Of a stretch of 64,000 bases of DNA, positions 1 to 7,596 are shown in pieces. Within the stretch, counting starts at the first letter, position 1; every line of letters starts with the position of its first letter. A program made the translations under genes and the position numbers. The notes beneath the pieces were generated by a model, which had not been told where the DNA came from, searched no databases, and was given only the letters and a program-made list of their open reading frames with translations. Source of the DNA: Halarchaeum nitratireducens (lineage in GTDB: Archaea > Halobacteriota > Halobacteria > Halobacteriales > Halobacteriaceae); the NCBI RefSeq assembly GCF_014647155.1, contig NZ_BMOQ01000003.1, positions 370,512 to 434,511 on the forward strand. Direction: 5' to 3'.

Positions 1-77
1 ACGCGTACGTACCGCCTTCGCCGGTCCCCGTCGCGCCGAACGGACGGACTGAAATAGCCCCGCGGGCTACGCGGCGT

Positions 78-494
78 ATGCACCGCGAGGTCGTCCGCGC
101 GTCCGGTCACGGGAACGTCACCGCCGCGCACGCGAGCACGTTCGAAGTCACGACCGACGACTACCTCACGCCCGCCGGCGACTGCATCCTCGCCGTGGAG
201 GCCGATCGCGCCCCCGCCGACTTCGACGAGGCGTTCGTCGCCGCCGCGAGCGACGCCGACGCGACCATCACGGCGACGCTCGAAGCCGGCGGGCACGAAC
301 ACACCGTCACGGGACGCGGCGACCCCGCGCTCACCTACGCGAGCGACCGCTCCATGGTCGGGCGCACGAGCGACTACGTCGACGACCGGACGATCCTCCT
401 CGACGCAACGCACGCCGCCGAGGGAATCGATCGCGGCCTCGTCAGCGCGCTCGCCGACGGCGCCGAGGCGACGGTCACGCTCACCGTCGACTAG
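78..494 (+). CDS. DUF371 family protein
   Basis: 138-residue acidic protein with no signal peptide or membrane segment. The N-terminal stretch (residues about 7-40, containing ASGHGNVTAAH and LTPAGDCI) matches what I know of the archaeal family DUF371, a small single-domain protein of unknown biochemical role found widely in archaea. The ATG at 78 gives the family's usual length and starts just before the conserved block. The gene ends a few bases before the stop of the convergent metY gene. Assignment to the family is firm; no function is claimed. Confidence 0.85.
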   Translation: MHREVVRASGHGNVTAAHASTFEVTTDDYLTPAGDCILAVEADRAPADFDEAFVAAASDADATITATLEAGGHEHTVTGRGDPALTYASDRSMVGRTSDYVDDRTILLDATHAAEGIDRGLVSALADGAEATVTLTVD

Positions 495-497
495 GCG

Positions 498-1802
498 TTA
501 CGCCGTCGCGTCCTCGATGGCCCGGTCGAGGTCCGCGAGGACGTCCTCGGGGTCCTCGATGCCGACGGAGAGCCGCACCATGTCCGGCGTGACGCCCGCG
601 GCCTCCTGTTCTTCCTCCGTGAGTTGCTGGTGCGTCGTGCTCGCCGGGTGGATGATGAGCGTCTTCGCGTCGCCGACGTTCGCCAGCAGCGACGCCATCT
701 CCGCGTTCTCCACGGTCGCGCGCGCGGCGTCGTAGCCCGCCGCGAGGCCGAACGTGATCATGCCGCCGTAGCCGCCGTCCAGGTACTCGCTCGCCGTCTC
801 GTGGGTCTCGTGGGAGTCGAGGCCGGGGTAGTTCACCCACGCGACGTCGTCGTGATCGTCGAGGTACTCCGCGACGATCGCGGCGTTCTCGCAGTGGCGC
901 TCCATCCGCAGGGGGAGCGTCTGGACGCCCTGGAGGGTCTGCCACGCGTCGAAGGGCGATTGCTGATTGCCCAGATCGCGGAGGCCGCGCGCGATCGCGG
1001 CGTACGTGAACGCGGCGTCGCCGAAGCGCTCGGCGAAGTTCACGCCGTGGTAGGCGGGGTTGTCCGCGCCGACCTCCGGGTAGTCGTCCGCGTGCGCCGC
1101 CCAGTCGAAGTTCCCCGAGTCGACGATCGCGCCGCCGACCGTGGTGCCGGCGCCGTGGAGCCACTTCGTCGTGGAGTGCCAGACGAGGTCCGCGCCGTGT
1201 TCGATCGGGTTGCAGAGATACGGCGTGGCGAAGGTATTGTCGACGAGCAGCGGCGTGTCGTGCTCGTGGGCCACCTCGGCGATCGCCTCGATGTCCGGCG
1301 TGACGAGCGCGGGGTTGCCGATCGTCTCCAGGTGGACGAACGCGGTGTCCTCGTCGATCGCCTCGGCGTACGCCTCGACGTCCAGCGTGTCCACGAACCG
1401 CGTGGTGACGCCGCGGCGCTCGACGGTGTGCGTGAGGTACGTGTACGTGCCGCCGTAGAGCGCCGAGGCGGAGACGATGTTGTCCCCGGCCTCCGCGAGG
1501 ATGAACGTCGCGAGGTTGAGTGCGCCCATTCCTGAGGCGGTCGCCACCGCGCCGACCCCGCCTTCGAGCGCCGCGAGGCGCTCCTGCAACACGTCCACCG
1601 TCGGGTTCATCAACCGCGCGTAGATGTGGCCCGGTTTCTCCAGGGCGAACTGCCCCGCGGCGTCCTCCGCGTCGTCGAACTCGTAGGACGTCGTCTGGTA
1701 GATGGGCGTCGCCCGCGCCCCGGTCACCGGATCGGGTTTCGCGCCCGCGTGAACGCTCGTCGTGCGCAGTCCTCGCTCGCCGTCGGCTCCGTCCTCGGCC
1801 AT
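498..1802 (-). CDS. metY: O-acetylhomoserine sulfhydrylase (PLP-dependent Cys/Met metabolism enzyme)
   Basis: 434-residue fold-type I PLP enzyme that makes homocysteine from O-acetylhomoserine and sulfide in methionine synthesis. The family hallmarks are visible: GHIYARLMNPT near residue 58, the cofactor-binding aspartate in LLVDNTFATP (about 186-194) and the PLP lysine in STTKWLHG (K213). The longer open frame to 1892 would add 30 basic residues read through a repeat hairpin, so the ATG at 1802 (MAEDGADG) is preferred. Cystathionine gamma-synthase is related and cannot be excluded, but the length and TTSVHAGAKPDPVTGA start fit MetY. No metX lies in the window. Confidence 0.88.
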   Translation of the reverse strand: MAEDGADGERGLRTTSVHAGAKPDPVTGARATPIYQTTSYEFDDAEDAAGQFALEKPGHIYARLMNPTVDVLQERLAALEGGVGAVATASGMGALNLATFILAEAGDNIVSASALYGGTYTYLTHTVERRGVTTRFVDTLDVEAYAEAIDEDTAFVHLETIGNPALVTPDIEAIAEVAHEHDTPLLVDNTFATPYLCNPIEHGADLVWHSTTKWLHGAGTTVGGAIVDSGNFDWAAHADDYPEVGADNPAYHGVNFAERFGDAAFTYAAIARGLRDLGNQQSPFDAWQTLQGVQTLPLRMERHCENAAIVAEYLDDHDDVAWVNYPGLDSHETHETASEYLDGGYGGMITFGLAAGYDAARATVENAEMASLLANVGDAKTLIIHPASTTHQQLTEEEQEAAGVTPDMVRLSVGIEDPEDVLADLDRAIEDATA

Positions 1803-1840
1803 ACCGGCGCAATTTGAGAGGACGAGCAAAAGTCTGTCCC

Positions 1841-2306
1841 ACGACCTTTTACTGCGAGCGCCCTTCGGACGCTCTGGTAAAAGCTCGGCCACCGTAGGAA
1901 GCGAGGCTTCCTACTGTTCAGTCAGAACGCGGGGCGTTCTGACGACAAAAGCCGTCGTCGGGTGCTTCGCACCCTCTTCGGCCTCGCCTTCGGCGAGCGA
2001 ATCGGCGACCTTCCGGGCGCCGGGCGAGAACAAAGTTCTCGCTCGCCCACACTCGCTCCGCTCGCGTGGACTCCTCGAGCCGCTCGGTTGCCGAACGCTA
2101 GCCACGTGGCTTGTTCATCGAGTGTCGCTACCGAAGACGGACAAACAACGCGGCGAGCATCCGCGAGCGAGTGGCTTGAAAAGCCCGAGCGAAGCGGTTC
2201 ACTCGCGGCGAAGCCGCGAGGCCCGAGACCCACCGAAGGTGGGTCGCTGGGCTTTTGGCCGAGCTTTTGCCAGAGCGCGCCCGCAGGCGCGCTCGCAGTA
2301 AAAGAT
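1841..2306. repeat. Intergenic inverted-repeat element A (two stem-loop modules facing inwards)
   Basis: This 0.47-kb gene-free stretch is a run of GC-rich hairpins. Its left end (1846-1883, CTTTTAC...GTAAAAG) and right end (2264-2304, CTTTTGC...AAAAG) are inverted copies of each other, each followed inwards by GCTCGGCC. Inside the right end are a CCACC-TTCG-type hairpin near 2230 and a GCGGCGAAGCCGC hairpin near 2207-2220 next to TTCAC. The same order of motifs recurs at 19941-20392, 21120-21361 and 42083-42250. No open frame here looks real. The metY promoter, if leaderless, would lie at the left edge; the right hairpin sits 4-6 bases beyond the HxlR stop codon and may act as its terminator. 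Confidence 0.75.
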
Positions 2307-2309
2307 CGT

Positions 2310-2645
2310 CTAGAGCCACTCGTCCGCCCACGCCTCGATCTCGTCGAAGACGGGGCAGAGCGCGCCGCCCTTCTCGGTGAGGGCGTAGTAGGTGGCGACG
2401 GGCGCGTCCTCCTCGACGCGCCGGGAGACGAGTCCGGCGTCACCGAGGTCGTCGAGGACGCGCGAGAGCGTGCGCGCGTTCGCGCCGGTCGCGCGTTTGA
2501 GTTCGTTGAAGCGCTTCTCGCCGTCTTGGAGGGCGTAGAGGACGATGAGTCGCCACTGCGAGCCGATCAGCTCCAACGAATCGACGGCCGCACAGGCCTC
2601 CTCGTTCTCCGCCTCGATCTCGGTGCCTACTGACACGGATGTCAC
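2310..2645 (-). CDS. HxlR-family winged-helix transcriptional regulator
   Basis: 111-residue DNA-binding protein. The sequence ELIGSQWRLIVLYAL, then RFNELKRATGANARTLSRVLDDL and AGLVSRR, is the HxlR winged-helix core (residues about 25-75). It starts with GTG at 2645; only the first 20 residues are not conserved-looking. It is divergent from the DoxX-esterase pair and separated from it by about 125 bases carrying two short palindromes. HxlR proteins commonly sense reactive electrophiles, quinones or redox state and repress a divergent target, so control of the neighbouring pair and itself is a reasonable inference. It has no cysteine near the N terminus like those of YodB, apart from C18. Confidence 0.88.
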   Translation of the reverse strand: MTSVSVGTEIEAENEEACAAVDSLELIGSQWRLIVLYALQDGEKRFNELKRATGANARTLSRVLDDLGDAGLVSRRVEEDAPVATYYALTEKGGALCPVFDEIEAWADEWL

Positions 2646-2650
2646 CTACT

Positions 2651-2698
2651 TACCGGTACGTTCGCGGGGGAATAAGTAGTTCGCTACCGTATCAGGTA
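2651..2698. promoter_or_regulatory. Candidate HxlR operators in the divergent promoter region
   Basis: Two perfect dyads lie between the divergent HxlR and DoxX genes: TACCGGTA at 2651-2658 and TACC-gtatca-GGTA at 2685-2698. They share the TACC/GGTA half-site and are spaced by about three helical turns. HxlR dimers normally bind such dyads next to their own promoter. The identity of the bound protein is inference. Confidence 0.45.
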
Positions 2699-2771
2699 AC
2701 ACGATGCAATCAGTGTACGACATCGCGGCGGATTGGAACGGAATCGGCGGCCGGACGGACGGGGGGTCGCG

Positions 2772-3194
2772 ATGACGATCGCGAACACGCCGCTTGCCGG
2801 CGAGATCTTCCTCCTCGCACGGCTCTGCTTCGGGCTCACGCTGGCCTACATGGGGCTCAACCACTTCCGGGCGACGGACTACATGGCGGGCTACGCGGCG
2901 TCGAAGGGAATCCCCGCGCCGACGGCGGGCGTCCTCGTCTCCGGGGGGATGCTCGTCCTCGGCGGTCTCGCCATTGTCGTCGGCGCGTTCCCGGTGCTCG
3001 CGGCGGGCGCGCTCGCCGTCTTCCTGCTCGTCTCCGCGGTCACCATCCACGACTACTGGGCCGCGCCCGAGGACCAGCGGAGCGACGAGCAGACGTCGTT
3101 CCTGAAGAACGTCGGGCTCGCCGGCGGCGCGCTCTGCTTCCTCGCGCTCGGCGGCGTCGACTGGCAGTACGCCCTCAACGTCGGGGTGTTCTAG
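2772..3194 (+). CDS. DoxX family membrane protein
   Basis: 140-residue membrane protein with four predicted hydrophobic helices. The N-terminal LLARLCFGLTLAYMGLNHF is typical of DoxX/DoxD-like proteins, which are linked to quinone or thiol redox chemistry. The ATG at 2772 (MTIANTPLAG) is chosen over an upstream ATG at 2733, which would add 13 charged residues. The stop codon abuts the GTG start of the following esterase, so the two are co-transcribed. In Bacillus, DoxX-like CatD and the esterase MhqD are both under quinone-responsive control, which agrees with the divergent HxlR gene here. Confidence 0.85.
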   Translation: MTIANTPLAGEIFLLARLCFGLTLAYMGLNHFRATDYMAGYAASKGIPAPTAGVLVSGGMLVLGGLAIVVGAFPVLAAGALAVFLLVSAVTIHDYWAAPEDQRSDEQTSFLKNVGLAGGALCFLALGGVDWQYALNVGVF

Positions 3195-3839
3195 GTGGCG
3201 GCCACCGACCCTCACGCGGACGCTGGACTCGCCACTGCGGGTCCCGACCCGGCCGACGCCGGCGTCGGTGCGGTGCTGATCCACGGCCGCGGTGCCACCG
3301 CGCAGAGCGTCCTCGGCCTCGCCGAGGAGTTCGAGCGCGACGACGTCGCGTACCTCGCCCCGCAGGCCGCGAACCGGACGTGGTACCCAAATCCGTTCAC
3401 CGCGCCGACTGAAGCGAATCAGCCGCACCTCGACTCCGCGCTCGCCACCGTCGAGCGCGCCGTCGGCACGCTCACGGACGCCGGGATCGCGTGCGAGGAC
3501 GTCCTCCTGCTCGGCTTCTCGCAGGGAGCGTGTCTCACGACCGAGTACGCCGCGCGCGACGCCCGCCGATACGGCGGCCTCGCCGCCTTCTCCGGCGGCC
3601 TCATCGGCGAGACCGTCGAGCGCGAGCGCTACGGCGGCGACTTCGACGGGACGCCCGCGTTCGTCGGCTGTAGCGACTCCGACCCTCATATCCCCGAAGA
3701 GCGCGTCCGCGAGACGACCGCCGTCCTCAGCGACCTCGGGGCGGACGTCGACGAGCGTCTCTACCCGGACGCCCCGCACGGGATCTTCGCGGACGAGATC
3801 GACGCCGTGAACGACATCGTGAACGCCCTCGGCGCGTAG
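3195..3839 (+). CDS. Alpha/beta hydrolase (phospholipase/carboxylesterase, MhqD-like)
   Basis: 214-residue serine hydrolase. Visible features are the oxyanion-hole segment VLIHGRGAT (about 27-35), nucleophile elbow GFSQG (107-111, Ser109), the acid residue region GCSDSDPHIP and the catalytic histidine in DAPHGIF near the C terminus. It belongs to the small carboxylesterase/phospholipase family rather than the dienelactone hydrolases. The GTG start directly follows the DoxX stop codon with no gap. Together with DoxX and HxlR it suggests a role in detoxifying quinone-like or other electrophilic compounds; the substrate is unknown. Confidence 0.85.
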   Translation: MAATDPHADAGLATAGPDPADAGVGAVLIHGRGATAQSVLGLAEEFERDDVAYLAPQAANRTWYPNPFTAPTEANQPHLDSALATVERAVGTLTDAGIACEDVLLLGFSQGACLTTEYAARDARRYGGLAAFSGGLIGETVERERYGGDFDGTPAFVGCSDSDPHIPEERVRETTAVLSDLGADVDERLYPDAPHGIFADEIDAVNDIVNALGA

Positions 3840-3887
3840 CGGGCGCGGGCCGCCCCGCTTTTACTGCCGGCCGGCTATCCTCCTCAC

Positions 3888-4703
3888 ATGAGCGACGACG
3901 AGCCGACTCGAAACATCTCCGGGGGCGACGCGGGCGGCGGCGTGAGCGCGGCCTTCGACGCGAGCGACCATCCCGACACGCCGCTCGTCGAACGCGTCGT
4001 CGACCGCCTCGGCGAGCGCTACTGGCAGAAGACCTACGGCGGACGGGACGCCTTCGAGTGCCTCGTCCGCACGGTCCTCTCGCAGAACACGTCCGACGAG
4101 GCCAGTCAGCCCGCCCACGATTCCTTGATGGCGCGCTACGCCGACGGCGACGCCGACCTCGCCGAGGCGCTGGCGGACGCCCACCAGCCCGACCTCGCCG
4201 AGACGATCTCGTCTGCCGGGCTCTACAACCAGAAGTCGGAGACGATCATCAGACTCGCCGAGCGCGTCCTGACGGAGTACGGCGGCGCCGACGCGTTCGA
4301 CGGCTTCGTCCGCGAGGCCGACTACGCCGAGGTGCGCGCCGCTCTCCTCGACATGAAGGGCGTCGGGCCGAAGACCGCCGACTGCGTCCTGCTCTTCGCC
4401 GGCGGGCGCGACGGCGTCTTCCCGGTCGACACGCACGTCCATCGGATCGCGCGACGGATGGGGTTCGCGCCGCCTGACGCCGACCACGAGGGCGTCCGCG
4501 AGGCGATCGAGCGCGAGCTCCCCGCCGAGAAGTGCGGCTTCGGCCACACGGCGATGATCCAGTTCGGTCGGGATTTCTGCACCGCCCGTAAACCCGCGTG
4601 TCTCGACGATCCCGAGGCCTGCCCGATGGCCGACGTCTGCGCGCAGGTCGGCGTCTACCCCGACGCCGGCGACGTCGTCGACCCCGCGGACGCGACCGAC
4701 TAA
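3888..4703 (+). CDS. nth: Endonuclease III (DNA glycosylase/AP lyase)
   Basis: 271-residue base-excision repair enzyme that removes oxidised pyrimidines and cleaves the abasic site. The helix-hairpin-helix is DMKGVGPKTADCVL, with catalytic Lys162; the catalytic aspartate is Asp181 in PVDTHVHRIA. Four cysteines near the C terminus (231, 238, 245, 251) should hold a [4Fe-4S] cluster, but their spacing is C-X6-C-X6-C-X5-C, with four extra residues in the middle loop compared with the usual C-X6-C-X2-C-X5-C. The N terminus carries a 25-residue acidic, low-complexity extension. Confidence 0.92.
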   Translation: MSDDEPTRNISGGDAGGGVSAAFDASDHPDTPLVERVVDRLGERYWQKTYGGRDAFECLVRTVLSQNTSDEASQPAHDSLMARYADGDADLAEALADAHQPDLAETISSAGLYNQKSETIIRLAERVLTEYGGADAFDGFVREADYAEVRAALLDMKGVGPKTADCVLLFAGGRDGVFPVDTHVHRIARRMGFAPPDADHEGVREAIERELPAEKCGFGHTAMIQFGRDFCTARKPACLDDPEACPMADVCAQVGVYPDAGDVVDPADATD

Positions 4704-4719
4704 GCGTCCGCGGCCGCTC

Positions 4720-5103
4720 CTACTCGTCCGCGCCGATCTCGTCGGCGAGGCCGTCGATGACGTGTTCGGCCGACGAGAGATTCGTCGCCAGCGGGACGTC
4801 GTGCACGTCGCAGATACGCAACAGCGCCGAGATGTCCGGTTCGTGCGGCTGGGAGGTCAGCACGTCGCGGATGAAGATGATCGCCTCGCACGTCCCCTCC
4901 GCCACCTCCGCACCGATCATCATGTCGCCGCCGTACGGTCCCGAGGCCTTGCGCTCCACCTCCAGATTCGTCTCCTCCATGATCCGCTTCCCCGTCGTCC
5001 CCGTCCCGATGAGGTCGAACTGCGCCAGTCGCTCCTCGTGGTTCTGCGCGAAGTCGATGAGGTCCGGTTTCTTCTCGTCGTGCGCGATGAGCGCGATACG
5101 CAT
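4720..5103 (-). CDS. mgsA: Methylglyoxal synthase
   Basis: 127-residue enzyme converting dihydroxyacetone phosphate to methylglyoxal and phosphate. MRIALIAHDEKKPDLIDF at the start, the phosphate-binding LIGTGTTG (about 32-39), the catalytic segment SGPYGGDMMIGAEV (about 54-67) and the C-terminal DVPLATNLSSAEHVI match the family end to end. The ATG at 5103 reproduces the bacterial N terminus exactly; longer frames upstream have no family similarity. Methylglyoxal synthase is present in many haloarchaea. It converges on nth. Confidence 0.93.
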   Translation of the reverse strand: MRIALIAHDEKKPDLIDFAQNHEERLAQFDLIGTGTTGKRIMEETNLEVERKASGPYGGDMMIGAEVAEGTCEAIIFIRDVLTSQPHEPDISALLRICDVHDVPLATNLSSAEHVIDGLADEIGADE

Positions 5104-5432
5104 ATCGACACTCCGGGTGGTGGCAGTAAGAAGCTTGGTACGCGACCGCCTTCGTGTGCCAGCGCCCGCCCTCGCGCTCTGACCGGACGGGTGGTCTCGC
5201 GCAGTGACGAGAGGGCGTCGTCGTCTCGAACCGCGACTTCGCCCTCTCGCACGCGGACGCGGCGCCGACCACTGACGGCGGCCGGTCGCCTCGCGCCGAA
5301 GACGCGGCTTCGCGTGCACCGGAACGTCGCGCGCTCGCGCGGTGATGGACTCCCCGACGGAGCCCGTCTCGTCGGGCCGTGCTCGCCCTCCGGCCTCGGC
5401 GAGGCCGGGGCGCTGTGAACGGCCGGGTAGAG
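5104..5432. other. Gene-free stretch between mgsA and fttA with a long inverted repeat
   Basis: No plausible gene occupies these 329 bases. The mgsA promoter should lie at the left edge. A perfect 10-base inverted repeat, CGAGAGGGCG (5208-5217) and CGCCCTCTCG (5240-5249), could form a stem with a 22-base loop. The right part is GC-rich with short palindromes and lies downstream of fttA on the minus strand. I see no match to SRP RNA, RNase P RNA or a tRNA. Confidence 0.4.
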
Positions 5433-7352
5433 TCAGAGGAAACGGAACGTTTCGAGGTTCTTCGGCGCGAACGTCCGCATGTTGTAGTCGTGGTAGAGCG
5501 CGCTCGAGAGGTCCTGCGTGGAGCGCTCGTCGCCGTGGACGCACAGCACCTTCTCGGGGCGCGGGTTCATCGTGCGCACGAAGTTCTCGAGGCCCTGCCG
5601 GTCGGCGTGGCCGGAGAAGCCGTCGACGGTCTCGACGTCCATGTTGAGCTGGAGGTGCTGGGTGCGGCCCCCGGAGCCCCCGACGGGGATCTCGTCCCAC
5701 CCGCTCTGGATGCGCCGCCCCATCGTCCCCTGGGCCTGGTAGCCGACGAAGATCATCTGGTTGTCCTCCTGCGGACCGAGGTGTTCGAGCCACGACATGA
5801 TGGGGCCGCCGGTGACCATCCCGGACGTGGAGAGGACGATGCACTCCTCGCCCTCGGCGACGTCCATGCGCTCCTCCTCGCCGCCGTCGATGTGGTTGAA
5901 CTGCTCGGCGAGGAATGGGTTCTCGTCGTCGTGGAAGATCCGATCGCGGAGGTCGTCGCGGAGGTACTCGGGGTAGGTGGTGTGGATGGCGGTGGCCTCC
6001 CAGATCATGCCGTCGAGGTGGATGGGCATGGTCGGGATCTTGTCGTTGCGCATCGCCTCTTCGAGGACGAGCATGAGCTCCTGCGAGCGCCCGACGGCGA
6101 ACGCCGGGATGACGACTTTGCCCCCGCGCTCGTAGGCCTCGTTGATGACTTCGAGGAGCTTGCGCTCGGAGTCCTCCTGATCGGTCTGGTAGTCGTTCCG
6201 ACCGCCGTACGTCGACTCGAGGACGAGCGTCTCGACGCGCGGGAAGTCGTTGACCGCGCCGTTGAACAGGCGGGTGTCCTCGTAGTGGATGTCGCCGCTG
6301 AACGCGACGTTGTAGAGGCCGTCGCCGATGTGGAAGTGCGTGACGGCGCTCCCGAGGATGTGACCGGCGTTGTGGAAGGTGAGCTTGACGTCCGGCGCGA
6401 TGTCCGTCACGTCGCCGTAGTCGAGCGTGATACAGTGTTTGATGGCTTCTCGAACCATCTCGGAGTCGTAGGGCGGCGTTCGTCCCTCCTTGGCCGCGAC
6501 GTCGAGATAGTCGAGCGTGAGCAGGCCCATCAGATCGCGCGTCGGCTCCGTGCAGTAGATCGGGCCGTCGTAGCCGTATTTGAACAGCAGCGGGATGAAG
6601 GCGGAGTGATCGAGGTGCGCGTGGGTGAGGACGACGGCGTCGATGGTGTTCGCGCCGGCGCCGAGCGCCTCGGAGACTTGGAGGTAGGGCACTTCGTCCT
6701 CGCTCCCGGGCTTGTCGCCGCAGTCGATGAGGATGCGCGTCTCGGGCGTGCTGAGGATGAAGCTCGCGCGCCCGACCTCGCGGCAGCAGCCGAGCGTCGT
6801 GATGCGGACGTACTCGTCGTCGGACATCTCCTCTCGGTGGATCTGTCGGCCGACCTTTTCGAGGATGTCGCGTCGGTCGTCGCGCTCGGTCTTCAGGAAG
6901 TTCCGCACGTTCCGGACGGTGGACGACTCGATCGGCGGCGTGCGGACGACCTCGGGGGTCCAGCCCGCGCGCTGGGTGATCTCGCGCAGGGTCGAGCCGT
7001 GTCGGCCGATGACCATGCCCGGCTTCGAGGCCTCGATGACCACTTCGCCCGTGTCCTCGTGGAAGTCGAGGTCGGTGACGCCGGCGTCCTCCGGGACGAC
7101 GTCCATGATCTCCCCGCGGGCCTCGCGGGGCGGAGAGAGGACGTCCGGATCGGGGCGGACGGTGATTCGCTTTCGCAGCTGGGAGGCGAGTCGGCGGATG
7201 AGGTCGCCGTTCTCCGCGAACTTCTTCGGGTCGCGGGTGTAGACGACGAGTTCGGGACCCTCGTACTTGACCTCGGTGACCGAGATGTCCGGTGGCACTT
7301 CGTCCGCGATCGTCTGTTGTAGTTCTTCGAGTTGCGTGTCTACGGAGCTCAT
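5433..7352 (-). CDS. fttA: Transcription termination ribonuclease FttA (aCPSF1; KH-metallo-beta-lactamase/beta-CASP)
   Basis: 639-residue archaeal CPSF73-like nuclease that cleaves nascent transcripts at U-rich 3' ends and drives transcription termination. An N-terminal KH region (residues 1-140, with VIGRHG at 114-119) precedes the metallo-beta-lactamase domain (THAHLDHS, 243-250) and the beta-CASP insert (VVIPAFAVGRSQELM; C-terminal DGFSGHAD and VLCVHGDE). Start chosen at ATG 7352 (MSSVDTQLEE), which gives the usual length; the frame upstream is leader. The gene has a leader of about 150-190 bases before its promoter, unusual in a group where most mRNAs are leaderless. Confidence 0.95.
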   Translation of the reverse strand: MSSVDTQLEELQQTIADEVPPDISVTEVKYEGPELVVYTRDPKKFAENGDLIRRLASQLRKRITVRPDPDVLSPPREARGEIMDVVPEDAGVTDLDFHEDTGEVVIEASKPGMVIGRHGSTLREITQRAGWTPEVVRTPPIESSTVRNVRNFLKTERDDRRDILEKVGRQIHREEMSDDEYVRITTLGCCREVGRASFILSTPETRILIDCGDKPGSEDEVPYLQVSEALGAGANTIDAVVLTHAHLDHSAFIPLLFKYGYDGPIYCTEPTRDLMGLLTLDYLDVAAKEGRTPPYDSEMVREAIKHCITLDYGDVTDIAPDVKLTFHNAGHILGSAVTHFHIGDGLYNVAFSGDIHYEDTRLFNGAVNDFPRVETLVLESTYGGRNDYQTDQEDSERKLLEVINEAYERGGKVVIPAFAVGRSQELMLVLEEAMRNDKIPTMPIHLDGMIWEATAIHTTYPEYLRDDLRDRIFHDDENPFLAEQFNHIDGGEEERMDVAEGEECIVLSTSGMVTGGPIMSWLEHLGPQEDNQMIFVGYQAQGTMGRRIQSGWDEIPVGGSGGRTQHLQLNMDVETVDGFSGHADRQGLENFVRTMNPRPEKVLCVHGDERSTQDLSSALYHDYNMRTFAPKNLETFRFL

Positions 7353-7474
7353 AGTGAACTTGGCGGGCTTCGTCGGGGTGTCACGGCACGGCGCGGCGCG
7401 GACGAGACGGCCCGGCCGCGCGTCCCGTGCTCGGTGACTGGCCGAGAGATGACATCGTAGTGAGTGCGGTCGAC

Positions 7475-7493
7475 CCACGGGAGATGCCCGTGG
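7475..7493. other. Hairpin in the fttA leader
   Basis: CCACGGG (7475-7481) and CCCGTGG (7487-7493) form a perfect 7-base-pair stem with a 5-base loop inside the transcribed leader of fttA, about 125 bases before its start codon. It could be a structural or regulatory part of the leader; there is no direct evidence of function. Confidence 0.35.
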
Positions 7494-7530
7494 ATCCCGC
7501 GGGAGCAGTCGTGAAAACCCGCTTGCCCAG

Positions 7531-7554
7531 TTATATACCCGTGCGGTTATAAAA
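7531..7554. promoter_or_regulatory. Divergent TATA boxes for fttA and the gene at 7597
   Basis: TTATATA at 7531-7537 and GTTATAAAA at 7546-7554 stand out in very GC-rich DNA between two divergent genes. The second is about 43 bases before the rightward ATG, the position expected for a nearly leaderless start. Either, read on the minus strand, would start fttA transcription with a leader of about 150 bases or more. Confidence 0.6.
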
Positions 7555-7596
7555 CACCTTCGCAAGGTAGACGGTCGCCGCCGCGCGAGGTGGGGT

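Noticed and set aside
1-77. Tail of an upstream gene at the left edge
   Set aside because: Too short to assign; no frame showed a recognisable C terminus.
2646-3779. 377-codon minus-strand frame opposite DoxX and the esterase
   Set aside because: Composition is that of a GC-driven shadow frame; the plus-strand genes have clear family matches and fitting starts.
5104-5432. Possible SRP or RNase P RNA in the 329-base gap
   Set aside because: None of the conserved core motifs of either RNA could be recognised, and the hairpin present is simple.
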